From Labilithrix sp. (GTDB lineage: Bacteria; Myxococcota_A; Polyangia; Polyangiales; Polyangiaceae): a stretch of 37,761 nucleotides of DNA. Where the stretch lies: contig JAHBWD010000076.1 of assembly GCA_019637175.1 (NCBI GenBank), positions 1 to 37,761 on the forward strand, written 5' to 3'. Shown piece after piece: positions 23,363 through 31,433 of this stretch (positions within the stretch are counted from its first letter, which is position 1; every line of letters begins with the position of its first letter). The notes under the pieces are model-generated. The model was given only the letters and a program-made list of their open reading frames with translations. It was not told the DNA's origin and made no database searches. A program made the position numbers and the translations under genes.

Positions 23363-24667
23363 ATGGCGAAGTCGCGCGGAGACATTCGCGCTCTCAGCGC
23401 CATCGACGTGGTCGAGAGCGCGTACCGACTCGACGGGGCGGAGACCGAGTGGCTCGATCGTGTCGTCGCGTGCGCCCGGCCCGATCTCGACACGGGGCTC
23501 GGCGTCTATGCGTTCACGAGCGCCGGCGACGCGCCGAACATTCAGTCGAGCCCCGTCTTCGTCCAGCACGGCCTCGACGGCGGGTTCGCCCAACTCCTCG
23601 CTGATCTCGACAGCCGCGGCGCCGGGCCTGCGTACGATCGGCTTCGCGCTCGCCTCATCAGCTGCGGCGGGCTCGAGCAATTCTTCGGTGCGCGTTCCGA
23701 TGTGGTCGTGACGTATCGGTCTCTGATGAAGCCGCAGTCGATCGACGACGGCTTCTTCGTCTTCGCGCAGGACGACGAGGGCACGGTCGTCAATCTCGCG
23801 GCGCCGTCGCGCCGCACTGTCACGCCTCCGCCCAGGGTCCGTGGCATCTGGGCGAAGGTCGGACTGCATCTTGCCGCGGCACTCCGACTGCGCCGCAAGC
23901 TTGCGCATGACACCGTGCGTGACGCGCTCCTCGACCCGTCGGGCACGATGCATGACGCCGGCGTTTCGGTGAAAGACGATCCGACAGCGCGAGACGTGTT
24001 GTCCCGCGCTGTCCGAGCGATGGAGCAGGCACGGAGCACGAAGATGCGAGCAGAGCCGGAGCATGCGCTACAGCTCTGGCGAGGCTTGGTCGCAGGTGAA
24101 TGGTCGCTCGTCGAGCACTGGGAGAGTGACGGGCGACGCTACCTCGCGGCGTATCGGAATCGTTCCGAGCTGCGCGATCCGCGGGCGCTCAATCCGACGG
24201 AGCGTTCGCTCCTCAAGTACGTCGCGCTCGGCGCGACGAACAAGCAGATCGCCTATGCGCTCGGCTTGCCCACAGGGACCGTCTCTTCGTCCATCATGCA
24301 GATCCTTCGAAAGCTTCGGCTCTCCCGGCGTGTGGACCTCGCGTCCCTGCTCGATCCCGCCCGCATGGATCGCCTCGACATTCGCGTCGCGGGCCGAGAG
24401 CTCGGCGTCCTCACGATGGACACGGGGCCGCGCGGTCGCATCGCCGAAGCGCTCTCGACAGCGGAGCTCGACGTCGCGACCCATGTCGCGCGCGGATGGA
24501 CCAACGCGCGCATCGCGGAGGAGCGTCAGGTGTCACCGCATACGGTCGCCAACCAGCTACGAAGGATCTTCGCGAAGCTCGAGATCAAGAGTAGGGCTCA
24601 GCTCGCACGGCTCGTCGCATCGCCGGAGGAGAAGTCGGATGTCGTGCCCCGGTCGAGCCGCGAATGA
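23363..24667 (+). CDS. LuxR-family transcriptional regulator with two HTH domains
   Basis: 434 residues from ATG 23363, chosen for AAGGAG seven bases upstream (GTG at 23333 and ATG at 23348 are in frame but unsupported). The N-terminal 275 residues look like a sensory region, with PAS/GAF-like strands (DLDTGLGVYAFTS; DGFFVFAQDDEGTVVNLA), but no named domain is certain. Two GerE-type helix-turn-helix units follow: 277-330 (LNPTERSLLKYVALGATNKQ, TGTVSSSIMQILRKLRL) and 364-418 (LSTAELDVATHVARGWTNAR, SPHTVANQLRRIFAKLEI). Two tandem LuxR HTHs in one chain are unusual. It may bind two half-sites alone. It likely controls the divergent lipoprotein pair, and it sits inside the island between duplicated arms. 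Confidence 0.85.
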   Translation: MAKSRGDIRALSAIDVVESAYRLDGAETEWLDRVVACARPDLDTGLGVYAFTSAGDAPNIQSSPVFVQHGLDGGFAQLLADLDSRGAGPAYDRLRARLISCGGLEQFFGARSDVVVTYRSLMKPQSIDDGFFVFAQDDEGTVVNLAAPSRRTVTPPPRVRGIWAKVGLHLAAALRLRRKLAHDTVRDALLDPSGTMHDAGVSVKDDPTARDVLSRAVRAMEQARSTKMRAEPEHALQLWRGLVAGEWSLVEHWESDGRRYLAAYRNRSELRDPRALNPTERSLLKYVALGATNKQIAYALGLPTGTVSSSIMQILRKLRLSRRVDLASLLDPARMDRLDIRVAGRELGVLTMDTGPRGRIAEALSTAELDVATHVARGWTNARIAEERQVSPHTVANQLRRIFAKLEIKSRAQLARLVASPEEKSDVVPRSSRE

Positions 24668-24670
24668 TGG

Positions 24671-24796
24671 GCGTGCCCGTCGCGAGGTGAGGGACCGAGA
24701 GCGGGCGTCGAACGCCGGCTCCTCGACGAAGAGATGCGGCCGCTGGAAGCCGGCGCCCCAGCGCACGTGGGAGAGGCAGAGAACGTCACCGGTCAT
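24671..24796 (-). pseudogene. Broken 5' fragment of a glycosyltransferase gene
   Basis: The minus strand from ATG at 24796 encodes MTGDVLCLSHVRWGAGFQRP like the gene at 19027-20175, then loses HHLMTRCARE..., resumes at FVEEPAFDARS and runs into unrelated frame. Only about 35 residues of the enzyme remain and the whole donor domain is absent, so it is non-functional. It marks one edge of the duplicated block. Confidence 0.85.
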
Positions 24797-24967
24797 GCTC
24801 GTCGCCGGTGCACGCGCCAGGCCCGAGCCTCGCGCGCCTCGCGCCGGGTGCTCGTGCCCCGTCGCGAGGGCGAATGCCTCGCTCGATCCGCCTCGCGCGG
24901 CTGCCTCATCGCGCCTTTGAGTCGCGAGCCGCAGCGCGACGTGCGGAAGGACGTCTCGAAACGAGCG
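24671..24967. repeat. Duplicated arm A: broken right copy
   Basis: Second copy of 19971-20265. Two short deletions remove coding sequence relative to the intact glycosyltransferase: about 45 bases after GTGAGGGAC and about 25 bases after CGACGAAG. An 80-base spacer piece (24846-24927) is present here and missing in the left copy. It begins directly after the LuxR stop and leads into the Cys-rich lipoprotein genes. Confidence 0.85.
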
Positions 24968-25032
24968 CGCGCGCGCCGAGCGCGCGCACGAACGGCGTAC
25001 GGCACGACGCGCGCATCAGGTCGGACCGCATC

Positions 25033-25683
25033 ATGCCGTGCGGCTGGATCCGAACCACGCTCGTCGCGCTCGGCGCGATCACCGTCCTCGCGGCGGGCTG
25101 CGGTATCAGCCCGGATCCTCCCCCGCCGACGTGCGCCGACGATCCTTCTCTCTGCCCGACGTCGACGAAGACCGCCACGCTCATGGGATGCGAGTGCAAG
25201 TGCACCATCGGCATGTTCGGGGAGGGGAGGAGCTGGGAGGGCGGGCTCAACGTCTGCCTCCCGCCCGCGCTCAACGTGCACACCGCCTCGCCCGAGCAGC
25301 TCCGCGCGCTCACGGCGATGAGCCAGCGCGAGTTCGATCAACGCGCCTATCGCTACTGCAGCAGCACCGTGTCCGAGTTCCTCCGCCTCGCCATCAAAGG
25401 GCGAGGCTCGTACCCGATCAGCTGCGCGACGCCCGTCGAGTGCGAGTGCACCACGACCGGGGCGAACGGCGACTCGCGGCTCTGTCGCAAGGCGTGCGCC
25501 GACGTGCCTTGCGTCTCCGAGACGTGCATCGGCGTCATCCGCAAAGACGAGACGATCGACATGAGCGAGTGCACGTGCACGCGCGCCGCGAGCTGCTCGG
25601 GGGAGGCGCCGGGCGCCGACGAGCCGCCGCTGTGTCGCGATCACGCGAGACTGCCGCAGCGGAAGGGGATGCCCGAGCCCTGA
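25033..25683 (+). CDS. Cys-rich lipoprotein, paralogue 1
   Basis: 216 residues from ATG 25033. The signal peptide TTLVALGAITVLAAGCGIS contains a clear lipobox (LAAGC). The mature part has about 20 cysteines, many in CxC pairs: PPTCADDPSLCPTSTKTATL, GCECKCTIGM, LPPALNVHTASPEQL, EFDQRAYRYC, CATPVECECTTTG, CRKACADVPC, ECTCTRAASCSG, DEPPLC. These likely form disulfides in a small exported domain. The next gene is a clear paralogue (same Cys frame). No named family was recognised. The gene sits on the right side of the duplicated arm and is missing from the left block, where it was probably deleted. Confidence 0.75.
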   Translation: MPCGWIRTTLVALGAITVLAAGCGISPDPPPPTCADDPSLCPTSTKTATLMGCECKCTIGMFGEGRSWEGGLNVCLPPALNVHTASPEQLRALTAMSQREFDQRAYRYCSSTVSEFLRLAIKGRGSYPISCATPVECECTTTGANGDSRLCRKACADVPCVSETCIGVIRKDETIDMSECTCTRAASCSGEAPGADEPPLCRDHARLPQRKGMPEP

Positions 25684-25712
25684 GCGGCCGCGCTCGCGCT
25701 CCGTCGCCGCCC

Positions 25713-26327
25713 ATGCTCGCGCGCAAGTTCACATCGATCGTCGCCGGCGTCGCCGTCGCTCTCGGGAGCTGCGCGTACGTCGAGCACCAAGGCCCGCCGA
25801 CGTGCAGCGACGACGTCACGCTCTGCCCCACGTCGTCGAAGACGGCGACCGCCGTGTCGTGCGAGTGCACGTGCACCGTGGGAATGATCGCCGGCGAGAG
25901 GACGCTGCGCGGCAAGGTGAAGGCGTGCCTCCCCGCCGCGCTGAACGCGGCGATCGCGTCCCCGGAGCAGCAAATCGCCCTCGACGCGATGGACCCGCGC
26001 GAATACGACCAGCGCGTCTTCCGCTACTGCCACGAGTCCGTCGCCGGCTTCGTGCAAGGCATCGTCCGCACGCAGGGCAAGAGCTTCATCGCCTGCGGCG
26101 TTCCGCTCACGTGCGAGTGCTCGACGGGCGGGGCGTTTCTCGACACGTGGGCGTGCAGGTCTCCGTGCCTCGACGTGTCGTGCAGCGAGCGGACGTGCCC
26201 CAACATCCTCTACACCACGGTGCTCGACATGGGCTGGTGCAGCTGCTCGCGCGCGGAGGCGTGCGCGGGCAGCTTCCCCGGTCCCGACGAGCCGCCCCTC
26301 TGCCTCTCGAGCAACCTCAAGCAGTGA
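25713..26327 (+). CDS. Cys-rich lipoprotein, paralogue 2
   Basis: 204 residues from ATG 25713, 29 bases after paralogue 1. The signal peptide FTSIVAGVAVALGSCAYVE ends in a lipobox (ALGSC). It aligns with paralogue 1 along its whole length: PPTCSDDVTLCPTSSKTATA, CECTCTVGM, LPAALNAAIASPEQQ, EYDQRVFRYC, CGVPLTCECSTGG, CRSPCLDVSC, WCSCSRAEACAG, DEPPLC. Cysteine positions are nearly all conserved, while the loops differ. A tandem duplication of one ancestral gene is the simplest explanation. It converges on the SDR at 26359. The function is unknown. Confidence 0.75.
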   Translation: MLARKFTSIVAGVAVALGSCAYVEHQGPPTCSDDVTLCPTSSKTATAVSCECTCTVGMIAGERTLRGKVKACLPAALNAAIASPEQQIALDAMDPREYDQRVFRYCHESVAGFVQGIVRTQGKSFIACGVPLTCECSTGGAFLDTWACRSPCLDVSCSERTCPNILYTTVLDMGWCSCSRAEACAGSFPGPDEPPLCLSSNLKQ

Positions 26328-26358
26328 GCGCGAGCTTTCGAGCGCGTCGGAAGAGCGA

Positions 26359-27195
26359 TCAGCGAGGCATGAAGCGCGAAGCGCGGACGAGCAGCCACTG
26401 GTATCGCCCCGGAACGAGGCGCAAGACCTTGTCGTAGATGCGCGCGTCGGTGCCGACGAGGATGCGGCGCTCGTTCTTCTGCACGCCGCGCAGGATGACC
26501 TCGGCCGCGTCGTCGGCGGTCATGCGGAACATCTTCTCGATGCGCTCGTGGCTGTTCTCGAGATCGGTCACGCCGAGCTGCCGCACGCTCTCGTTCATGC
26601 GCGCCGCGCGGGCGATGTTCGTCTTGATGCCGCCGGGGTGGACGCACGAAGCGCTCACGGGCGCGCCCATCATCTCGAGCTCGATGCGGAGCGCCTCGGT
26701 GAAGCCGCGCACCGCGAACTTCGTCGCGTTGTAGGTGCTCTGCCCCGGGAAGGCCATGAGCCCGAAGAGGCTCGACGTGTTGACGATGTGCCCCTCGCCC
26801 GACGCGCGCAGGTGAGGGAGGAACGCCTTCGTGCCGTAGACGACGCCCCAGAAGTTGATGTCGACGATCCACTTGGCTTCGTCGTAGTCGAAGCCCTCGA
26901 CCGACGATCCGAGCGACACGCCGGCGTTGTTGAAGACGAGGTTGCACTTGCCGTGATCGCGCACCACCTCGTCGGCCCAGGCGTAGACCTCGTCGCGCTT
27001 CGAGACGTCGACCTTCTTCGTCGTGACCTTGACGCCGTGGGCGCTCGCGAGCTTCGCCGTCTCCTCGAGCCAGGGCTCGTTGACGTCGCTCAGCGCGACG
27101 TGACAGCCGCGCTTGGCGAGCTTCACCGCGAGCGAGCGCCCCATGCCCGAGCTCGCGCCGGTGATCGCGGCGACCTTGTGAGCGAACGACTTCAT
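26359..27195 (-). CDS. Classical short-chain dehydrogenase/reductase (SDR)
   Basis: A 278-residue oxidoreductase with all classical SDR motifs: TGASSGMGRS (13-22, cofactor loop), the Asp after strand 2 (LSDVNEP, suggesting NAD preference), NNAGVS, catalytic Ser in NTSSLFG, Tyr-x-x-x-Lys in YNATK and PGGIKTN. The C-terminal extension (RMNESVRQLGVTDLENSHER ... YQWLLVRASRFMPR) is typical of the acetoin/fatty-alcohol-type subfamily seen in mycobacteria and myxobacteria. The ATG at 27195 overlaps the protease stop by four bases (ATGA). Its last 81 codons are duplicated at 20307-20554. The substrate is unknown. Confidence 0.9.
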   Translation of the reverse strand: MKSFAHKVAAITGASSGMGRSLAVKLAKRGCHVALSDVNEPWLEETAKLASAHGVKVTTKKVDVSKRDEVYAWADEVVRDHGKCNLVFNNAGVSLGSSVEGFDYDEAKWIVDINFWGVVYGTKAFLPHLRASGEGHIVNTSSLFGLMAFPGQSTYNATKFAVRGFTEALRIELEMMGAPVSASCVHPGGIKTNIARAARMNESVRQLGVTDLENSHERIEKMFRMTADDAAEVILRGVQKNERRILVGTDARIYDKVLRLVPGRYQWLLVRASRFMPR

Positions 27196-28229
27196 CGGTC
27201 GACGGTCATATCACGTCGTCGCCACGCGAGGGCGGCGCCGAGGAGCGCGACGAGCCACACGCCGCCGCGGGCAGGGGAGCCTTCTCCGGTCGCGCGCTTG
27301 GCCGCCCTGCAGCCCGCGTCTTCCTCCGGCACGATCTCGCGACGCGGCTCGGCGCCCGCGCGCGCGAAGGCGCCGGTGATGAGCGGCTCGAACGGCGGGA
27401 TCTTCGTGGCGAGGTTCGTCGCCGCCGTGCAGGTCGACGCCAAGTCGAGCTCGGAGTCGGTGCCGTTGCCGCCGCGCGACACGACGCCGACGATCGCGCC
27501 CGTGACCTCGTCGAGGATGGGGCCGCCGCTGTCGCCGAGGCAGATCGACTCGCCGAAGAGGATCTCGTTCGGCGTGAGGACGGGGCTCGTCGGATCGGGG
27601 CCGACGCGCGTCACGACGACGCCGGATCGGCGCTGGCGGACGGCGGGCTCGAGCGTGCTCGACGTGACGCCCCACCCGATCGTCGTGAGCCGCGCGCCTG
27701 CGGTCAGCGGTCGATCGAGGCGGATCGACGCGAGCGGCACGCCCTCGATCGGTCGATCGAGCAGCGCGAGCGCGAGATCGTGATCGCAGAGGTTCTTCGC
27801 GCCGTCGTCGATGATCTCCGCGACCTTCGCCGTCGGCGTCAGCGGCGCGCGGAGGCTCGGGCGAGCCTTGCCGGCGAAGACGTACAGATCGGCGGGCGCG
27901 TGGTTCTCCTTGATGCTCCCGCCGATCACGGCGCGTCCGTCGGCCGCGCAGCCGACGTCGACGTCGGTCTCGGAGACGCAGTGCCTCGCCGTCAGGAGGA
28001 GCCGCGGCGCGACGAGCGCGGCGGTGCAGATGCCGACGCGCGTCGTGCCGGGCGGGGACCACACGAGGAGCACGACCGCGTCGTCGGACGCGGGCGACTC
28101 GCTCCCCGCGAGGATCGCCGCGCTCGTCTGCGCCGTGCGCTCTTCGCGTGGCGAAGGCGCGGAAGGCGAGCACGCCAGGACGGCGAGCGCGACGATCGAG
28201 GAGCCGATGGGGGAGGCCTTGGCGCCCAT
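27192..28229 (-). CDS. Secreted trypsin-like serine protease with MYXO-CTERM-like tail
   Basis: A 345-residue protein. The signal peptide ends IVALAVLACS (lipobox-like). The chymotrypsin-fold domain has all three catalytic residues: His in LLLTARHCVSE, Asp in CDHDLALALLD and Ser in CLGDSGGPILDEVTG. The C-terminus is Cys (DAGCRAAKR), a short linker, a hydrophobic helix (GGVWLVALLGAALAW) and an Arg cluster (RRR), the layout of the MYXO-CTERM sorting signal. It should be exported and surface-processed. It is translationally coupled to the SDR by ATGA. The substrate is not known. Confidence 0.9.
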   Translation of the reverse strand: MGAKASPIGSSIVALAVLACSPSAPSPREERTAQTSAAILAGSESPASDDAVVLLVWSPPGTTRVGICTAALVAPRLLLTARHCVSETDVDVGCAADGRAVIGGSIKENHAPADLYVFAGKARPSLRAPLTPTAKVAEIIDDGAKNLCDHDLALALLDRPIEGVPLASIRLDRPLTAGARLTTIGWGVTSSTLEPAVRQRRSGVVVTRVGPDPTSPVLTPNEILFGESICLGDSGGPILDEVTGAIVGVVSRGGNGTDSELDLASTCTAATNLATKIPPFEPLITGAFARAGAEPRREIVPEEDAGCRAAKRATGEGSPARGGVWLVALLGAALAWRRRDMTVDR

Positions 28230-28259
28230 GCGCGCTTCGATGGTAACCCGAACGCGGCG

Positions 28260-28544
28260 TCATCGGCACGTCGCCCGGCGCAGCGCGGGCACGACGCCGA
28301 GCCAGGTGCTCACGAGGCGGGCGACGTCGCCGACGGTGCGAACGCCTTCGAGGAGCGCGACCGGGAACTCGACGCCGACCGCTTCTTCGAGGCCGAGCGC
28401 GATGAGCACGAGATCGAGCGGATCGAGCCCGAGATCGCGCTCGAGCTCGAGCGCGGCGTCGAACGACGCCTCGGGGGTTCGGAGGTGACACGCGAGCGCG
28501 TTCTGCACGATCGCGTCGGGGAGATTCTCGAGAGCACACGGCAC
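28260..28544 (-). CDS. Acyl-carrier-protein-like protein lacking the attachment serine
   Basis: A 94-residue helical protein of ACP length and shape: FDAALELERDLGLDPLDLVLIALGLEEAVGVEFPVALLEGVRTVGDVARLVSTWL matches helices II-III of acyl carrier proteins. The phosphopantetheine site DSL is DPL here (Asp41-Pro42-Leu43; codons GAT CCG CTC), so no prosthetic group can be attached at the normal place. GTG at 28544 has GAGG five bases upstream. It lies 30 bases before the protease gene on the same strand. It may be a structural or docking homologue, or a decayed gene. Confidence 0.7.
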   Translation of the reverse strand: MPCALENLPDAIVQNALACHLRTPEASFDAALELERDLGLDPLDLVLIALGLEEAVGVEFPVALLEGVRTVGDVARLVSTWLGVVPALRRATCR

Positions 28545-28769
28545 GATGACCTCGTCTTTCTGCGTCGAGGGTGACGCTTCGATCGTGAGGTGCCGCGGGC
28601 GCGCGACGATCGGTCACCGCGGGTGCCACCGGCGCGCAAATCGGTGGGCGCGCGTCGCCGAACGACGAAGGGTCCTGGACGCAACGAGGTCCACGTCAGG
28701 GAATTGACGGCGGAATTTTCGCGGCGCGCGTGATCGCTCGCGCGCGGCGGCGCGCACTTGCTCGTCGTG

Positions 28770-29441
28770 ATGAACAGCTCGAACCGGATCTTCGTCGCCG
28801 TCGCTTCGCTCCTCGCGAGCCTCTCGTTCTCCGCGGTGGCCTGCGCCGACGAGAGCGCGTCGCCGCGTCTCGGTCCCCGGCCCGAGTCGCGCAGCCCCGA
28901 GCCGGTCGAGAGGCCCGACGACGAAGCGAGCGTGCGCATCGGCCCGCTCCTCGGGCTCGGCTTTCCGCGTCCGATCGCGATCGAGATGCTCGTCGAGATC
29001 GAGCGCGTGATCGGGCTCGGCGTCGAGTACGGCTTCATGCCGGCGACGAACCTCTGGGGCGTCGAGACGCGCTTCTGGGGGCTCGCCGGCGATCTGCGGC
29101 TGTTCCCCTTCGGCGGCGCGTTCTTCATGGGCGCGCGCGCGGGATACCAGCACCTCGGCGCCGAGGTCACGCTCGGCGCCGGCGGCGCGTCGACGACGCA
29201 GTCGGCGGTGGCCGAGAGCTGGTTCATCAACCCGCGGCTGGGCTTTCTCTTCGTGTTCGAGAGCGGCGTCGCCCTCGGCATCGACGCCGGCGTCCAGGTG
29301 CCGATCACGGCGTCGCTCGACACCACCGTGCCGTCGGGGATCGTTCCGCAGGCCGACGCGTCGATCGCGCGGGTCGCGAACACCCTGGGGAACCAGGCGA
29401 CGCCGACGATCGATCTCTTGCGGCTGGGGTTTCTCTTCTGA
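28770..29441 (+). CDS. Secreted outer-membrane-type beta-barrel-like protein
   Basis: 223 residues from ATG 28770 (in-frame TTG at 28758 is less likely). The signal peptide is RIFVAVASLLASLSFSAVACADE. After a Pro/Arg/Glu-rich linker, alternating hydrophobic strands and aromatic residues resemble a small barrel: VRIGPLLGLGFPRPIAIEML, VIGLGVEYGF, LWGVETRFWGLAGDLRLFPFGGAFFMGARAGYQ, ESWFINPRLGFLFVFESGVALGIDAGVQVPI; the chain ends in Phe (LLRLGFLF), typical of outer-membrane proteins. No family name can be assigned. It lies 76 bases upstream of the two-component genes on the same strand and might be part of that regulon. Confidence 0.7.
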   Translation: MNSSNRIFVAVASLLASLSFSAVACADESASPRLGPRPESRSPEPVERPDDEASVRIGPLLGLGFPRPIAIEMLVEIERVIGLGVEYGFMPATNLWGVETRFWGLAGDLRLFPFGGAFFMGARAGYQHLGAEVTLGAGGASTTQSAVAESWFINPRLGFLFVFESGVALGIDAGVQVPITASLDTTVPSGIVPQADASIARVANTLGNQATPTIDLLRLGFLF

Positions 29442-29498
29442 GGCGAGCCGCGCAACATTTCTTCACGATCCGCTCGCACGCGCTCCACATCGGCTCGG

Positions 29499-29511
29499 CT
29501 ACGATTCGTAG
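29499..29511. promoter_or_regulatory. Short palindrome next to the response regulator start
   Basis: CTACGA-T-TCGTAG, a six-base inverted repeat with a one-base centre, directly adjoins the ribosome site (GAGG, 29511-29514) and the ATG at 29518. It could be an autoregulatory operator or a small hairpin affecting translation. Confidence 0.3.
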
Positions 29512-29517
29512 AGGACG

Positions 29518-30228
29518 ATGAGCGAGATGAGCGAAGAGAAGATCACCGTCGTGCTGGTCGAAGACGACGATCGTCTCGCGCGCCTCACCGCGCGCTACCT
29601 CGAGTCGCACGGCGTCACGGTCACGATCGCGTCCGACGGGCGCGACGGCCTCGCGAAGGTGCTCACGGTGCGCCCCGACGTCGTGCTCCTCGATCTCATG
29701 CTGCCGGGCATGAACGGGCTCGAGGTGTGCCGCGAGCTCCGCGCGCGCGTCGACACGCCGATCCTCATGGTCACCGCGCGCGGCGAAGAGGCCGATCGTG
29801 TGATGGGCCTCGAGGGCGGCGCCGACGACTACATCGCCAAGCCGTTCTCCTCGCGCGAGCTGCTCGCGCGGATCCGCGCCCACGCGCGGAGGGCGCGCGG
29901 CGCGACCGGGCCGGCGAAGAAGGACATCCGTCTCGGGCGGCTCGCGATCGACGTCGACGCGATGCACGCGACGCTCGACGGCGCGTCGCTCGCGCTCACG
30001 ACCTACGAGTTCATGCTCCTCCGCGCGCTCGCCGAGCGCGCGGGGCGCGTCCTCTCTCGCGAGCAGCTCGTCGATCTCGTGCGCGGGAGCGCCGAGGAGG
30101 CGTTCGATCGCTCCGTCGACGTCCACGTCTCGCACCTGCGCGCGAAGCTCGGCGACGATCCGCGCAACCCACGCCTCATCAAGACCGTCCGCGGCGTCGG
30201 CTACATGCTCGCGGTCGAGCGAGGCTGA
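29518..30228 (+). CDS. OmpR/PhoB-family response regulator
   Basis: A 236-residue protein. The receiver domain (about 8-125) has acidic pocket EDDD, phosphoacceptor Asp in VVLLDLMLPGMNG, Thr in LMVTARG and Lys in YIAKPFSS. The C-terminal winged helix (about 140-233) has LALTTYEFMLLRALAERAGRVLSREQL, RSVDVHVSHLRAKLGDDPRNPRLIKTVRGVGYML, the full OmpR pattern. It should be phosphorylated by the kinase encoded immediately after, whose start is two bases from its stop. It probably activates the downstream His/Pro-rich protein or the upstream outer-membrane gene. Confidence 0.95.
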   Translation: MSEMSEEKITVVLVEDDDRLARLTARYLESHGVTVTIASDGRDGLAKVLTVRPDVVLLDLMLPGMNGLEVCRELRARVDTPILMVTARGEEADRVMGLEGGADDYIAKPFSSRELLARIRAHARRARGATGPAKKDIRLGRLAIDVDAMHATLDGASLALTTYEFMLLRALAERAGRVLSREQLVDLVRGSAEEAFDRSVDVHVSHLRAKLGDDPRNPRLIKTVRGVGYMLAVERG

Positions 30229-30229
30229 C

Positions 30230-31387
30230 GTGGCCGCCGGGTGGAAGCCTCGACGCTCGCGCCTCGCGCTCAAGATCTACGCGATCGGGCTCGTGCAGTT
30301 CATCGTCGTCGCGATCATCATGGAGATCGATCATCGCGTGATCCACGGTCCGCCCCCGCGACCGCCGGCGGCGGAGCGCGGCGCCTTGCGCGGAGAGCCG
30401 CCTCACGGACACCGGCCGCGCCCGGGGCCGCCGGGCCCGCCGTGGCTCGGGCTGCCCGGGCTCTTCGTCCTCGTCGTGGTCGGCGTCGGCTCGTGGCTCA
30501 CCGCGCGATCGATCGCCGCGCCGCTCGGGAGGCTCGCCGACGCGGCGCACGCCTTCGGCGGCGGCAAGCTCGACGCGCGCGCGAGGATCGAGCGCACCGA
30601 CGAGATCGGCGAGGTGTCGCGCGCGTTCGACGACATGGCCGATCGGATCGCCAAGCTGCTCCTCGCCGAGCGCGAGCTGCTCGCCAACGTCTCCCACGAG
30701 CTGCGCACGCCGCTCGCGCGCATCCGCGTCGCGCTCGATCTCGCGAACGAGGCCGATCCGCGAGAGGCCGTCGCGTCGCTCGGCGAGATCGCGCAAGATC
30801 TCTCCGAGCTCGAGCACATCGTCGACGAGGTGCTCGCCGCGGCGCGCCTCGCGCTCGACGCCGACGCGAAGAGCGGGCCCGGTCTGCCGATGCACGCGGA
30901 GGCGCTCGACACGCGCGCGATGCTCGAGCGATCGGCGGCGAAGTTCCGCGCGGCCCACCCGACGCGCGAGCTCCGCGCGCGCCTCGCCGACGATCTGCCG
31001 AAGATCGACGCCGATCCGGTGCTCATTCGCCGCGTCGTCGACAACCTGCTCGACAACGCGCACAAGTACACCGAAGACCCGACCGAGCCGATCGCGCTCG
31101 AGGCGCGCGCCGACGGCGATCACGTCGTCATCGAGGTCGCGGATCGCGGCGTCGGGATCGCGAAGGAGGATCTCGCGCGCCTCTTCGAGCCCTTCTTTCG
31201 CGCCGATCGGAGCCGCACGCGCGCGACCGGAGGCCTCGGGCTCGGGCTCGCGCTCGCGCGCCGCGTCGTCGACGCGCACGGGGGCACGATCGCGTTCACG
31301 AGTGAGCTCGGCGCCGGCACCGTCGCGCGCGTTCGGCTCCCGTCGCGGTCGCCCGCGCGCGCTCAACCAATGGACACAATCACGTAA
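30230..31387 (+). CDS. Sensor histidine kinase with His/Pro-rich periplasmic loop
   Basis: 385 residues from GTG 30230. TM1 is about 13-32 and TM2 about 73-92; the loop between (33-72) is only 40 residues and very rich in His and Pro (DHRVIHGPPPRPP ... GEPPHGHRPRPGPPGPP), suggesting metal or small-ligand sensing. HAMP runs about 93-143. The HisKA box is ANVSHELRTPLARIRVAL, with phosphoacceptor His156. The HATPase has DNLLDNAHKYT (N box), DRGVGIAKEDLARLFEPFFRADRSR and GGLGLGLALARRVVDAHGG (G boxes). It is the cognate sensor of the regulator before it. The secreted protein made next carries similar His-Pro-Gly motifs. Confidence 0.93.
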   Translation: MAAGWKPRRSRLALKIYAIGLVQFIVVAIIMEIDHRVIHGPPPRPPAAERGALRGEPPHGHRPRPGPPGPPWLGLPGLFVLVVVGVGSWLTARSIAAPLGRLADAAHAFGGGKLDARARIERTDEIGEVSRAFDDMADRIAKLLLAERELLANVSHELRTPLARIRVALDLANEADPREAVASLGEIAQDLSELEHIVDEVLAAARLALDADAKSGPGLPMHAEALDTRAMLERSAAKFRAAHPTRELRARLADDLPKIDADPVLIRRVVDNLLDNAHKYTEDPTEPIALEARADGDHVVIEVADRGVGIAKEDLARLFEPFFRADRSRTRATGGLGLGLALARRVVDAHGGTIAFTSELGAGTVARVRLPSRSPARAQPMDTIT

Positions 31388-31433
31388 GGCTGGAGCAACA
31401 GTCGGCGAGCACTCTGACCTTCGGAGGTTCGCA

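Noticed and set aside
28670..28697. A TGGAC ... GTCCA hairpin resembling the palindrome at 31973
   Set aside because: The stem is only five to six bases with an eight-base loop and has no clear gene end beside it.
28545..28769. Promoter-like TTGACG upstream of the outer-membrane-like gene
   Set aside because: No matching -10 box at proper spacing was found; in GC-rich DNA a single hexamer is not enough.
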